A stretch of 64,000 nucleotides of DNA from positions 40,942 to 104,941 of the forward strand of contig SCSM01000020.1 in NCBI GenBank assembly GCA_004322215.1, read 5' to 3'. How positions within the stretch are numbered: the stretch's first letter is position 1; each line of letters begins with the position of its first letter. The position numbers were made by a program, and so were the translations under genes. The notes beneath the pieces are model-generated. The model was not told the DNA's origin, made no database searches, and worked only from the letters and a program-made list of their open reading frames with translations. Below are positions 54,558 through 63,799 of this stretch, in pieces. The stretch comes from Bacteroidota bacterium (GTDB lineage: Bacteria > Bacteroidota > Ignavibacteria > Kapaibacteriales > UBA2268).

Positions 54558-56603
54558 TTAATTTGAAATGGGTGTTTCAATCTTAATTTTCACTGTCCTG
54601 CAATAGCTTCTTCCCTGAGCTAAGTCATTGTTATATAAAAGGACATCACTACCAACCGGATTAATTTTCAAATTTTCTTTATTAACATTTAATATATTCT
54701 GAACTTCGTTGCAACGTCTCATAGCAAGTTCTTTATTATATGCAGCTTCCCCTGTTCTGTCGGCGTATCCCTCGATTGTAACTATTGAATTAGCCATTAT
54801 TCTTTGTTTTATTTCATTCAAAATTTTCTTGTGGTCCGGTTTAATATTTGCCTTATCATAATCAAATACAATCAATGAAAATCTTTCGATTCTTTTGTCT
54901 TCTTTTAATTCATACCTTTTTTTTCTTATTGTCAATTGCTCGATTTTTAACGTTGTTTTTGCATCTGCTGTTTGTTCAATATTATCCTTGGCTGTTAGTT
55001 TTATTTCTACTGGTGAATCAAGTTTCGGAATAGGTTCTTTCTCAACCTCCCATAACTGTTTTCCGGGTGCTGTAACTTTTGTTTTATCTGTAGGCAAGTA
55101 TTTTCTCAGTATATTTCCCGATTGTTCAATTGTTAAATTCCAATCGGCGAGTTCTGCTTCAGAATTTATTATTGGTTCTATCTCAACAATAGGAGGATTC
55201 GATTTCTTTTCTATTTCCTTGAGATAAACAGGTTTTAATAAATCGAAGCTCGTCGAACTCAATTCTACTCTCTGATTTTCAATTTGCCCGTCAACAATTG
55301 TATTATTACCCGGATTTTCAGGTAAATTTCTATCTTTAAGATTTATTCTTTCAGGTTTTATTCCCCAAATATTCACCAAATATTCTTTGACGGCTTCTGC
55401 TCTCTTTTTCGATAATAACTGGTTATTTATTTCAACACCAAGATTTTTATTACAACCCGTGATAGTCAGTTTTTCTTTGGTTAATTTTTTCATCCTGTAA
55501 CCGACTATATTGAGCAGGTCGGAATAAATATCCATTATATTCCAGTTCAATGAATCCTCGATAAATGAATTTGTCTGGCTTTTTGTTAATAATTTTAAGC
55601 CGGATGAATTTAAATCCGAACTTGCTTCTTTGAAAAATATATGTGGCAATAAAGGGAAACCTTCTTCAGTTTCCGTTTCTTCAATAATTATTGTCGGTGT
55701 CTTTTGCTTCTCACCATTGGCACTTATTCCATACGCATCTACACTTGCAGCCAGTTTCGGTCTCGGCAATGGTTTCACTGTATCAATAATTTCAATCTTT
55801 TTAACCGGAGGCGGCTCGATATGCGGGTAAATCGGGAATTCGATTGAGGCACCTAATTGCAGGTGATTCGCTTTCCAGTTTACGGCTGCCACATTGACCA
55901 AACCAGAATAATACTTTATTTCCGGTACAAGATACATATTTCTTCCGATTGGAAGTTCATAACCCAATCCCAGCATTCCAAATAATTGAAAAGCATTTTT
56001 ACTCGGTATATCAATATTATAATAATCATTTTGAATCAATCTGCCATCCTTAAAAGTCGAATTTTCTGGTGATAATAATTTTTCCATTTGAGTAAATTTT
56101 CCGGTAATCATATAACCGGCTTTCAATCCTAAACAACCGAAAAATCCCTTTAAAAATTTTAATTTAAATATCGGTTCCAAACTTATGATATCGATTTTTG
56201 AATCTAAGAAGTGTTCAACGATAACATCGGTAACTTCGGTATTCCCATTTCTAATTATTGTGGTATTTGCAATTTTCTTATTTTTTATTGATAAATCAGC
56301 CCCAATAGATGAAAAACCTAATCTGGCTTCAATGAACATATTCGGTTCTAATTCATAATCGAATAAAGCACCAACTCCAAAGCCACTGCCAGAGCCGCCT
56401 GTAAATCCTTCACTGCAGTTCGGACAAGGCGGTATTTTCCCGAAATCCGCACTATGCAAATTCAAATTATAACTTGCATATCCGCCAATATAATACAACG
56501 GCTTTTGGTTCTTTACTAAACTATCGTTACTGTCACCCTGGGCGCTGTCGAAGGGTAAAATAAAAGTAATAACAAACAAAATAATTATTCTAATATTTTT
56601 CAT
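54558..56603 (-). CDS. OmpA-family protein: N-terminal barrel and two OmpA-like domains
   Basis: This 681-residue protein has a signal peptide (MKNIRIIILFVITFILPFDS) and a barrel-like region (about 35-255; YYIGGYASYNLNLHS, FGVGALFDYELEPNMFIEARLGF, LGASIEFPIYPHIEPP). A proline linker leads to two OmpA-like domains. The first (about 325-450) has INNQLLSKKRAEAVKEYL and GQIENQRVELS; the second (about 575-675) has FDYDKANIKPDHKKIL and IEGYADRTGEAAYNKELAMRRC. They should bind peptidoglycan and brace the outer membrane. A Gly-rich CPNCSEGFTGGSGSGFG loop lies early in the barrel. The signal-peptide end (PFDSAQGD) is encoded by a REP-like palindrome. It is upstream of the sigma gene, 286 bases away. 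Confidence 0.82.
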   Translation of the reverse strand: MKNIRIIILFVITFILPFDSAQGDSNDSLVKNQKPLYYIGGYASYNLNLHSADFGKIPPCPNCSEGFTGGSGSGFGVGALFDYELEPNMFIEARLGFSSIGADLSIKNKKIANTTIIRNGNTEVTDVIVEHFLDSKIDIISLEPIFKLKFLKGFFGCLGLKAGYMITGKFTQMEKLLSPENSTFKDGRLIQNDYYNIDIPSKNAFQLFGMLGLGYELPIGRNMYLVPEIKYYSGLVNVAAVNWKANHLQLGASIEFPIYPHIEPPPVKKIEIIDTVKPLPRPKLAASVDAYGISANGEKQKTPTIIIEETETEEGFPLLPHIFFKEASSDLNSSGLKLLTKSQTNSFIEDSLNWNIMDIYSDLLNIVGYRMKKLTKEKLTITGCNKNLGVEINNQLLSKKRAEAVKEYLVNIWGIKPERINLKDRNLPENPGNNTIVDGQIENQRVELSSTSFDLLKPVYLKEIEKKSNPPIVEIEPIINSEAELADWNLTIEQSGNILRKYLPTDKTKVTAPGKQLWEVEKEPIPKLDSPVEIKLTAKDNIEQTADAKTTLKIEQLTIRKKRYELKEDKRIERFSLIVFDYDKANIKPDHKKILNEIKQRIMANSIVTIEGYADRTGEAAYNKELAMRRCNEVQNILNVNKENLKINPVGSDVLLYNNDLAQGRSYCRTVKIKIETPISN
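56531..56556 (-). repeat. REP-like palindrome inside a signal-peptide coding region
   Basis: The sequence ACCCTTCGACAGCGCCCAGG followed by GTGACA (minus strand) has ACCCT/AGGGT arms and resembles a widespread extragenic repeat (CCCTTCGAC...CAGGGTGACA). In this frame it encodes PFDSAQGD, at the end of the signal peptide of the OmpA-family protein. Confidence 0.6.
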
Positions 56604-56652
56604 TTTTATTCTTCATTTTGAATTTTACATTCTACAATTTTAATTCAGAATT

Positions 56653-59600
56653 CTAATTGACTACTATAACAGGTACTACAACCTGCCTTGTGGGAGATTT
56701 CAGCAATAAATAATAAATACCACTCGATATATTTCCCAATTCAAGATTAAAATGTTCCGATTTATTTGAATCGAGTTTTACATTCCATTCTTTCAAAATA
56801 TCAGTTCCGCCTGTTAATCCAATTAATTCAATTTTATAATTACCTGTTTCGAGTACTGAAATATCCAGTGTAAGAAATCCATCTGCCGGATTTGGACTCA
56901 CACTCATTGCCAGAGGACTCCCATGTCTTAATAATCTATCTTGTCCCTCCCTGCAAATCTGAATTTCGAAACTACCATCAATCAAAGTTGGTGAATTCAT
57001 TGGTTCAGGACTTACAAAATTGAAACTGTACCATTTCAAATCGGTATATGTCGTATCACCCAACAAAGGATACCCGATTAACTCGGTTATAATCGAATCG
57101 GTTTTACTCAGGTTTATACCGAACACCTCGATTTTTAATTTATAAAATTTATTGTCCCTTGTCATTGACAATATATTCCCATTAATCATTGATGACGGAT
57201 AGAATAATGTCGAATCAAATCCAAATTCAGCTGTAAATGAGCAACAATCTATCGAATCATTTGGATTATCCAATCTTCCATATATCGGTATGGTATATCC
57301 CGGTAAATCCGGTGGAACGTCTTTTAAATGCGGAAACCACACCAACATTGATTTTGCCGGAGCGCCATCACCATTCACAATCACGCTTACCTCATCATCG
57401 CATGATTGAACATGAATACCGAACTTCAATGTGTCTTCATAAAATTTTACCGAATCGGGAGTAAACTGCACGGTTATTACAAGACTGTCTCCCGGCTGTA
57501 AAATAGTTAGAGGTATCGGGTCAGGATTGATTTTGAATGAGCCAGTGAATGATATCGGTGTAATTGTTATTGGTATTGTCCCGTTATTTTTCATGACAAG
57601 TTTTCGTTCAGCCGTAGTACCTACTGTTACATTACCAAAACTGAGCTGGCTTGGTACAAATAAAATTCCACTCCTCCGCTCGCCTCTTAGAGAGGTTATA
57701 ACTTCAATTGTATCATTATTCATAAATACAGGAACTAACAATTCAGCTTGTTTAATTCCATCAATAGAACCCTGCGGGTGGAATTGCACATCAATAAAAC
57801 AGGTATCACCCGGATTAAGTATTTTCGAATATGTGTTTGTATCAAGAACATTAAATAGTGTCTTGTCCGATCCCCTTACATAAGGAGTTGGCAATATTTC
57901 GATTGATGTATTCCCGGTATTTGTTACCACAACTGTCATCACTGAATCTTCGCAGGGTGCAAGAACACCAAAATCAAGAGTTATTGTGTTTTCAATATCC
58001 CCTACAAGCCCTTCCCCTCTAACATCTGCTATAAGAGAATCGGGGCATGGAATATCAAAAATAAATATTAAATGAGCGGTTTGAATTCCTCCTTTTATAT
58101 AATTTATACTTACATTAAAATCTTTCGTTCCTCCGTTTGCTGTTATCGTTGCGGTCTGAGGATTCAAGCTGACATTAGGATTATCAATATCCACTCTTAA
58201 GACATGTACATCAAATTCACCATTGTTGGTTAATGTAATTGTTTGTGTTCTTATTTCGCCAATCGGAACTCCGCCAAAATCAATTAATGAAGGAGCCGAC
58301 ACTCTTATGCTGTCACTCCTTCCGGTTAATGGCACAACAATATTCGGCATCGTTGGCTCATCTGTGCTAATTGAAAAATCTGCATTCTTGGTCCCTGAAG
58401 CTCCTGCAGATGGCACAAACTCAATAATATACATTTCACTTCCATTTGGTTGCAGTGTGTAAGGAACTGTTGTTGGTTCAGTAATAATTCTGAAGAAATT
58501 CGGATTAGCTCCTGTAATCTGCCCTCTCGATGTAATGCTTACAGCACCGGTTCCCCTGTTTGTAACGATAATTGTATCAGTTTTTGTCTGGCACATTCCG
58601 AGCAATCCGTAATCAATCGAATATTTATTCAATTCAATCAAAGGCATCACAGAATTTCCTTTTATATTGGTATATGCAGTATCAGCACAAGAAAAACCGG
58701 GTACTGGAGACGAATTATAAATCGAAAAAGCTAAATATATCGTTGAATCACTTCCCTCAACCGTTGGGGCATACTCGATAAATATTTCAATACTCTCCCC
58801 TTTTTTAAGAAGTATAGGAACGGCTGGAACAGAGTTCAGAACTTTAAACGGTGGTAATAGTGGTGGTAAAGTAGTTATAAAAGCATCGCTTGAACCTGTG
58901 TTTTTCAAAATCGTTGTCATTGTATCTCGTGTTCCAACTTTAACGTCAGAAAACACAATATCATTTGAGAAAGCAAGGTCTGCTTTCAACCCGAATCCAT
59001 ACATATTTAAAGAATCATAATAAAAATTACATCCCTCACTTTTTATATAAAAAGTTGCATATACTATTGTTTCTGATGTTGGTGTATAAGTTGCATATAA
59101 CAAACTCGTATCTCCAGGCGTCAAATTCCTTTTACCTACAATTATACCACCAAATTCAGGTGCGCCAACAATAACCGGGTCTAATAAATTTATAGATATA
59201 TTAGAATTATTCTTTAAAATAAAGGGCGCTATACTTTTCTCACCGATACACATTCCAAAGAATCCAAGAGAATCAACAGGATTCCTGATGAGTATATCCA
59301 TCAATTCATATTTTATCGAATCAATATTCACTTCATAAGAAATCTGCCAGGGTTTGTATCTCGATTTATAATCGTTATTAAATATTAATAGTGTATCCCT
59401 GACAACACCTATCTGACCCTTCTGATAAGTGTATCTTACAATAACCCGCTGTGAATCAGTCGGTGCAACAGACACAACATTAGTCGGTGATATAAGTGAA
59501 AATCCACTCCCCGGATTTTTAAATCCAGACGAATCCATTCTTAAAACCAAATTCGCCTTTCCAATATTATAAATCATTATTGTATCATCGTGCGTATTCC

Positions 59601-61476
59601 CTTCACATCCAACAATCCTGAATGAAATTAATGTATCGCTGTCTATAATCGGGAATTGGGGAACCCTGAATATATTTGCCGATGACTGGGACATTATTGC
59701 ATTTGGGTCCCACAAATGGTCTGTCATATTTTGCATAGGATTTGTTATATCCTGTACTACAGCAAAAAAGTACAATGAATCATCCCCCGTTAGGTCCATC
59801 GGAATTTGCCAATTTGCTCCAGGTGCTACCGGCTGATTAATTGGCTGCCATACACCTGTTTCCGGCTTTATAAAAAAATGTACATTCTCTGCAGGATTCC
59901 TGCTTCCTGTTATATTGAATTGCCTGCTCACCCAATTCGATGTATCAGTCGTGGGTCCTCTATATGTTGTTGCCTGGGGAGGTAAAGTTACGGGTCCGAA
60001 ATTCCATGCAGGATAATCATGCCTGATTCTTCCTGCTCCACCCGGGACGCCACCGCCTAATCCACCCTGAGCCGTTATGAGACCACCGTTTATTGCAATT
60101 CTTGTATGTATGGATGCACTACCACCTGAACCGCCGCCGCCATGAGCGCCGTTATCTCCGGTATGGCCTTCACCACCGTTGGCAGATACTATTACATTTG
60201 AGATTATAGGTGCATACAATCTTATTGCACCTCCTCCACCGCCACCTGAACCGGAACATTCAATCGAAGCAAAAGGATTCTGCTTTTGAGGATTACCGCT
60301 GGCTCCACCCGAGCCGCCCGCAATCGGAACAACCATGCTGTTGCCGTGCATCCTGCCACCATTCTGTGTTCCTGAACTGATCCCATTTGTCGCATACCCT
60401 CCCGAACCCCCATTTGTTCTCTGTCGGTATCCGCTTGCTCCACCGAAGCCACCCATCGGGTCATCATTATTCCCATCGGATGTGGCTATGCCTGATTGCC
60501 CAAAAGGATGACCGGTTCCACCTCCTGATGCTTCGTAGAAATTTGCAACTTGCTTAGGAGGATATTCTCCATTTATACTGTATCCCTTTGAAGGATTATT
60601 TCCTGTTCCAAAACCAACTGATTTGTAATTCCCGCCTCCACCAATCACTCTGTTTTCTCCGCCTTTGCCTCCCCCGGTAAAACCATCACCTCCATCATCA
60701 CCTGATGAGCCGCCAAAATTGACATCACAAAATCTTCCACCTCCGCCCCCGCCGCCGGGTCCTCCATTTCCACCATGTCCACCTGCAGATATTTCACCGT
60801 CAACTGTTATTTTGGTGTTTGTTCCACCTTCCACTTTTCCTAAAGATAATAATACAAATGGGAGGTACGCTTCATTTGCTGTTGTTGCAGGGTCACAGTC
60901 AACCGTTGAAACATTATAACTTACATTTGCCAATATCAACGAATCAACTATCATTGCACCTCTTCTCGACCTTCTTCCGAGCGCTCCCGAACCCAAAGTC
61001 CAATGAGCTATACCTGTCGCATCCCCAATGTGATATGGATTCACAATATAAAATGTGTCTATATTCGATGACACTCCCAAAACAGTTACTTTGAACGGAA
61101 TTTTGAAATTTGAAGTGAGCAGCTCCCAATCCCACGAATTCGGCTGCACTGATGGATGAATAAATACCTGTGATGAAATCATCCTCCCACCCCAGCTTAC
61201 TATTATAGGACCGAAAATTATTTTCTGTGTGTCTGCAGGATTCGCACACTCAAGCCGGACAGGGTCACCTGGATTATTCAAAAACACTCCGTCCATTCCG
61301 AAATTCAGTGCCGATAAAGGTACATTATCGGGGTCAAATGGACAAATTATATCAACATACACATTCATACCGGGAGCTCCAATATCGGGTATTATATATG
61401 ATATCTTCGGCTGCGATAATAATAATGATGAAATTAATATCAACAGAATTGATGTCAGTAGTAAAAACTTTTTCAT
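56653..61476 (-). CDS. Giant surface protein: Gly-rich region, ASH-type (choice-of-anchor D) repeats, T9SS sorting domain
   Basis: This 1607-residue protein has a signal peptide (about 1-21). A Gly/Ser-rich stretch (about 230-490) includes GGHGGNGGPGGGGGGG and GGSGGASGN. From about 640 to 1380 there are about seven immunoglobulin-like repeats of the ASH/choice-of-anchor D kind, for example IDFGGVPIGEIRTQTITLTN and LSFGNVTVGTTAERKLVMKN. A cohesin-like beta domain (about 1385-1510) follows. The C-terminus is a sorting domain: MSVSPNPADGFLTLDIS, then YKIELIGLTGG, then ISSGIYYLLL. It should be exported by T9SS and act as a large cell-surface or matrix protein. Ligand unknown. AAGGA before the ATG supports the start. 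It is divergent from the xer gene. Confidence 0.85.
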   Translation of the reverse strand: MKKFLLLTSILLILISSLLLSQPKISYIIPDIGAPGMNVYVDIICPFDPDNVPLSALNFGMDGVFLNNPGDPVRLECANPADTQKIIFGPIIVSWGGRMISSQVFIHPSVQPNSWDWELLTSNFKIPFKVTVLGVSSNIDTFYIVNPYHIGDATGIAHWTLGSGALGRRSRRGAMIVDSLILANVSYNVSTVDCDPATTANEAYLPFVLLSLGKVEGGTNTKITVDGEISAGGHGGNGGPGGGGGGGRFCDVNFGGSSGDDGGDGFTGGGKGGENRVIGGGGNYKSVGFGTGNNPSKGYSINGEYPPKQVANFYEASGGGTGHPFGQSGIATSDGNNDDPMGGFGGASGYRQRTNGGSGGYATNGISSGTQNGGRMHGNSMVVPIAGGSGGASGNPQKQNPFASIECSGSGGGGGGAIRLYAPIISNVIVSANGGEGHTGDNGAHGGGGSGGSASIHTRIAINGGLITAQGGLGGGVPGGAGRIRHDYPAWNFGPVTLPPQATTYRGPTTDTSNWVSRQFNITGSRNPAENVHFFIKPETGVWQPINQPVAPGANWQIPMDLTGDDSLYFFAVVQDITNPMQNMTDHLWDPNAIMSQSSANIFRVPQFPIIDSDTLISFRIVGCEGNTHDDTIMIYNIGKANLVLRMDSSGFKNPGSGFSLISPTNVVSVAPTDSQRVIVRYTYQKGQIGVVRDTLLIFNNDYKSRYKPWQISYEVNIDSIKYELMDILIRNPVDSLGFFGMCIGEKSIAPFILKNNSNISINLLDPVIVGAPEFGGIIVGKRNLTPGDTSLLYATYTPTSETIVYATFYIKSEGCNFYYDSLNMYGFGLKADLAFSNDIVFSDVKVGTRDTMTTILKNTGSSDAFITTLPPLLPPFKVLNSVPAVPILLKKGESIEIFIEYAPTVEGSDSTIYLAFSIYNSSPVPGFSCADTAYTNIKGNSVMPLIELNKYSIDYGLLGMCQTKTDTIIVTNRGTGAVSITSRGQITGANPNFFRIITEPTTVPYTLQPNGSEMYIIEFVPSAGASGTKNADFSISTDEPTMPNIVVPLTGRSDSIRVSAPSLIDFGGVPIGEIRTQTITLTNNGEFDVHVLRVDIDNPNVSLNPQTATITANGGTKDFNVSINYIKGGIQTAHLIFIFDIPCPDSLIADVRGEGLVGDIENTITLDFGVLAPCEDSVMTVVVTNTGNTSIEILPTPYVRGSDKTLFNVLDTNTYSKILNPGDTCFIDVQFHPQGSIDGIKQAELLVPVFMNNDTIEVITSLRGERRSGILFVPSQLSFGNVTVGTTAERKLVMKNNGTIPITITPISFTGSFKINPDPIPLTILQPGDSLVITVQFTPDSVKFYEDTLKFGIHVQSCDDEVSVIVNGDGAPAKSMLVWFPHLKDVPPDLPGYTIPIYGRLDNPNDSIDCCSFTAEFGFDSTLFYPSSMINGNILSMTRDNKFYKLKIEVFGINLSKTDSIITELIGYPLLGDTTYTDLKWYSFNFVSPEPMNSPTLIDGSFEIQICREGQDRLLRHGSPLAMSVSPNPADGFLTLDISVLETGNYKIELIGLTGGTDILKEWNVKLDSNKSEHFNLELGNISSGIYYLLLKSPTRQVVVPVIVVN

Positions 61477-61602
61477 AAAAGTTCCTTTATTTATTTCCTA
61501 TTTTTTCTAATTCAAAGATTTAATTTAACAACTATTTTAAAAGAATACAATCATTATTATTTATTGTTAATTGTATAAAAATCATAGTGGCTTGGATTTT
61601 GC

Positions 61603-61610
61603 TAATTTTG
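61603..61610 (+). promoter_or_regulatory. Bacteroidota-type -7 box upstream of the xer gene
   Basis: TAATTTTG matches TAnnTTTG exactly, 22 bases before the xer start codon. A clear -33 TTTG at the usual distance is missing. It lies in the 156-base divergent gap. Confidence 0.3.
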
Positions 61611-61632
61611 TAATTATAATTACTGGTGCAAA

Positions 61633-62529
61633 ATGAAAATAATTGAAGCTATTGATAAATTCATTGATTATTGCAAAGTTGAACGCAATTATTCAGTCCA
61701 CACTATTCGGAGCTATAATTTGGCTCTGGGGCAGTTTACTGCTTATCTTGAAAATGAATATTCGGAAATTCCTTCACTTGAAAAATTAACTACAAATGAC
61801 ATCAGACCATTTCTCGGCTGGCTCCATGATAATGGTAAAGACAAATCTTCTCTCAAACAAAAAATATCGGCTGTAAAATCATTCTTTAAATTTTGTCTGA
61901 AAAAAGGAATCGTTGAAAGAAATCCTGCGGCATTGGTAATTACTCCAAAAACGCCAAAACGACTCCCGTCATTTCTTCTCGAAAATGAAGTAACGGAATT
62001 ATGCAAACAATTCAATCCCGACATTGCTGAAGATTCGAGAAATCTTGCCCTGATTGAATTGATTTACAGTTCCGGTTTGCGTATCAGCGAGGCACTACAA
62101 CTGAATATTAACAATATTAATTTTTCTGCGAAATCTGTCAGGGTTTTTGGTAAAGGAAGGAAAGAACGCGTTGTCCCTATTGGCTCCAAGGCATTGCAGG
62201 CATTGACTAATTACATTAATAAAAGAAAAGAATTGTCTGACAAAATTGAAGATAAATCTCTATTCATTTCAATTCACGGAAAAAGATTGAGTTCGGTAGC
62301 GGCTTATCGAATTATTAATCATGCTATGAAGGGAATAACTGAAGCCAAGAGGAAAAGCCCTCATGTACTTCGTCATTCCTTTGCCACTCACATGCTCGAC
62401 CATGGTGCTGATATTCAGTCGGTCAGCGAAATGCTCGGGCATGAATCACTCTCGACAACCCAGATCTACACACATGTTTCCGTTGACCGTTTAAAAGAAG
62501 CATATAAAAAAGCACACCCAAAAGCCTAA
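61633..62529 (+). CDS. Tyrosine recombinase XerC/XerD family
   Basis: At 298 residues this is the size of a chromosome-dimer-resolving Xer recombinase. The N-terminal core-binding domain (about 1-95) reads IDKFIDYCKVERNYSVHTIRSYNLAL. The catalytic domain has R150 (SSGLRISEAL), a Lys in GKGRKERVVPIG, H244-x2-R247 (HVLRHSFATHML), H270 (MLGHESLSTTQ) and nucleophile Y279 (IYTHV). All catalytic residues are present. XerC and XerD cannot be separated by eye. No integron, phage or IS features surround it, so a housekeeping dif-site role is more likely than mobile-element integration. Nearby REP-like palindromes downstream are noted separately. Confidence 0.9.
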   Translation: MKIIEAIDKFIDYCKVERNYSVHTIRSYNLALGQFTAYLENEYSEIPSLEKLTTNDIRPFLGWLHDNGKDKSSLKQKISAVKSFFKFCLKKGIVERNPAALVITPKTPKRLPSFLLENEVTELCKQFNPDIAEDSRNLALIELIYSSGLRISEALQLNINNINFSAKSVRVFGKGRKERVVPIGSKALQALTNYINKRKELSDKIEDKSLFISIHGKRLSSVAAYRIINHAMKGITEAKRKSPHVLRHSFATHMLDHGADIQSVSEMLGHESLSTTQIYTHVSVDRLKEAYKKAHPKA

Positions 62530-62566
62530 TCAATTACGAATTACGAATTATGAATTACGAATGAAA

Positions 62567-62617
62567 GTCATTCCTGCGAAAGCAGGAATCCATTTTTCCC
62601 GCTTTGAAAAAGGAGGA
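62567..62617. repeat. REP-like palindromes downstream of the xer gene
   Basis: The first part (62567-62592) is GTCATTCCTGC-GAAA-GCAGGAATCCA, an 8-bp perfect stem with a GAAA loop, matching a REP type found in many genomes. The second (62597-62617) is a degenerate TCCCGCTTT/AAGGAGGA palindrome resembling another common REP. The stretch after it (about 62636-62690) is pyrimidine-rich with repeated CCCTAATCC/CCCTATTCC units. Confidence 0.6.
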
Positions 62618-62755
62618 TTTAACATATCTTTAAACCACTCTCCATTCCCTATTCCCTAATCCCCTACATTCTAAATTCCTACTGCCTGATTAAACATTTT
62701 ACTCTTACCCATTTATTTACGAATTTTGTATCATTGATAATTTACAATTTAGGTT

Positions 62756-63739
62756 ATGAAAAAAATCAAGGTCTCAGTTATCGGCTCCGGTCATCTCGGC
62801 AGCATTCACACAAGATTATGGAAATCTACTCCTAACGCCGAATTAATCGGTTTATATGATACCGATTCTCAAAGAGCATACAAAATTGCAAATGAAAACG
62901 GTATCAATATTTTCAATTCATTAGATAATGCAATTCAATCTTCTGATGCCGTTACAATTTCAGCACCGACAACATTCCATTACGATATCGCTGAAAAGTG
63001 CATTGAGAGCGGAGTTCACTGTCTTATTGAAAAACCTATCACATCCACTTATAATGAAGCAAGAAAATTAATCGAACTCTCAAAAAATAAAAATCTCGTC
63101 GTGCAAGTTGGACATGTAGAGAGATTCAATCCCGCACTGATGGCATTGAAAGATTACAATCTCAATCCTATGTTCATCGAAGCACACCGTCTCAGCCAGT
63201 TCAAGCCGCGTGCTATTGACGTTTCCGTGATTCTCGATTTGATGATTCACGACATTGATATAATGCTCTGGCTCGTCAAATCTAAAGTCGAAAAAATTGA
63301 TGCCAACGGCGTTGCTGTGCTGACAGATACACCCGATATAGCTAATGCCAGAATCAAATTTGAAAACGGTGCTGTTGCTAATCTCACTGCATCCCGAATA
63401 TCTGCTAATCCGATGAGGAAGCTTAGAATGTTTCAAAGCAATGCTTACATCTCAATTGATTTCGGAAACCAGGAAGTCGAGGTATTCAGACTTTTGGATG
63501 TGGATGAAACTGCTGAAGGCAACGCAATTCCCGCAAACATGCTCGGTACACTCGAAGCCGGATTAACAAACAAAAAAATCGTTTTCGAAAAACCTTTAGT
63601 TCCTGAAATCAATGCCATAGCAGAAGAACAGAAATCATTCATAGAAGCAATTATCAATGGCTCACCTGCTGCAGTCAGTGCCGAAGAAGCCGCAGAAGCA
63701 CTCAGAATCGCTGAATTAATATCCGAGCAGATTGGGTAA
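62756..63739 (+). CDS. Gfo/Idh/MocA-family oxidoreductase (possibly GnnA-like)
   Basis: This 327-residue protein has an N-terminal Rossmann NAD(P)-binding GSGHLGSIHT (about 10-19), the family motif E92-K93-P94 and a second-domain catalytic region D161-LMI-H165-DID in VILDLMIHDIDIMLWL. The GHVERFNPALMAL and SRISANPMRKLRMFQ stretches resemble the UDP-GlcNAc 3-dehydrogenase GnnA subgroup, which helps make the 3-amino sugar of some lipid A. A lipid A acyltransferase lies in the same window but not next to it, and no GnnB-type aminotransferase follows, so the substrate is inferred only. It starts 226 bases after the xer stop with an AGG ribosome site. Confidence 0.8.
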   Translation: MKKIKVSVIGSGHLGSIHTRLWKSTPNAELIGLYDTDSQRAYKIANENGINIFNSLDNAIQSSDAVTISAPTTFHYDIAEKCIESGVHCLIEKPITSTYNEARKLIELSKNKNLVVQVGHVERFNPALMALKDYNLNPMFIEAHRLSQFKPRAIDVSVILDLMIHDIDIMLWLVKSKVEKIDANGVAVLTDTPDIANARIKFENGAVANLTASRISANPMRKLRMFQSNAYISIDFGNQEVEVFRLLDVDETAEGNAIPANMLGTLEAGLTNKKIVFEKPLVPEINAIAEEQKSFIEAIINGSPAAVSAEEAAEALRIAELISEQIG

Positions 63740-63770
63740 AAAAATAATTTTGAATGTTGAATTTTGAATT

Positions 63771-63786
63771 TTGAATTGTGGTTAAA
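63771..63786 (+). repeat. Copy 3 of TTGAATTGTGGTTAAA intergenic repeat
   Basis: Exact match to 603-618 and 9249-9264, preceded by several TTTTGAATTT-type units after the 63739 stop codon. Confidence 0.6.
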
Positions 63787-63799
63787 TTTATTTGAAATT

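Noticed and set aside
60665..60919. Plus-strand ORF encoding a proline-rich peptide (PPPPPPPGPP) opposite the giant surface gene
   Set aside because: It is the antisense of the glycine-rich repeat codons; no start context and the coding strand is clearly the minus one.
61633..62529. Integrase of a mobile element
   Set aside because: It has Xer size and motifs and no att sites, phage genes or tRNA next to it; the nearby repeats are REP-like, not terminal inverted repeats.
62608..62620. Strong Shine-Dalgarno-like AAAGGAGG
   Set aside because: No start codon or ORF follows; it is the right arm of a degenerate REP-like palindrome.
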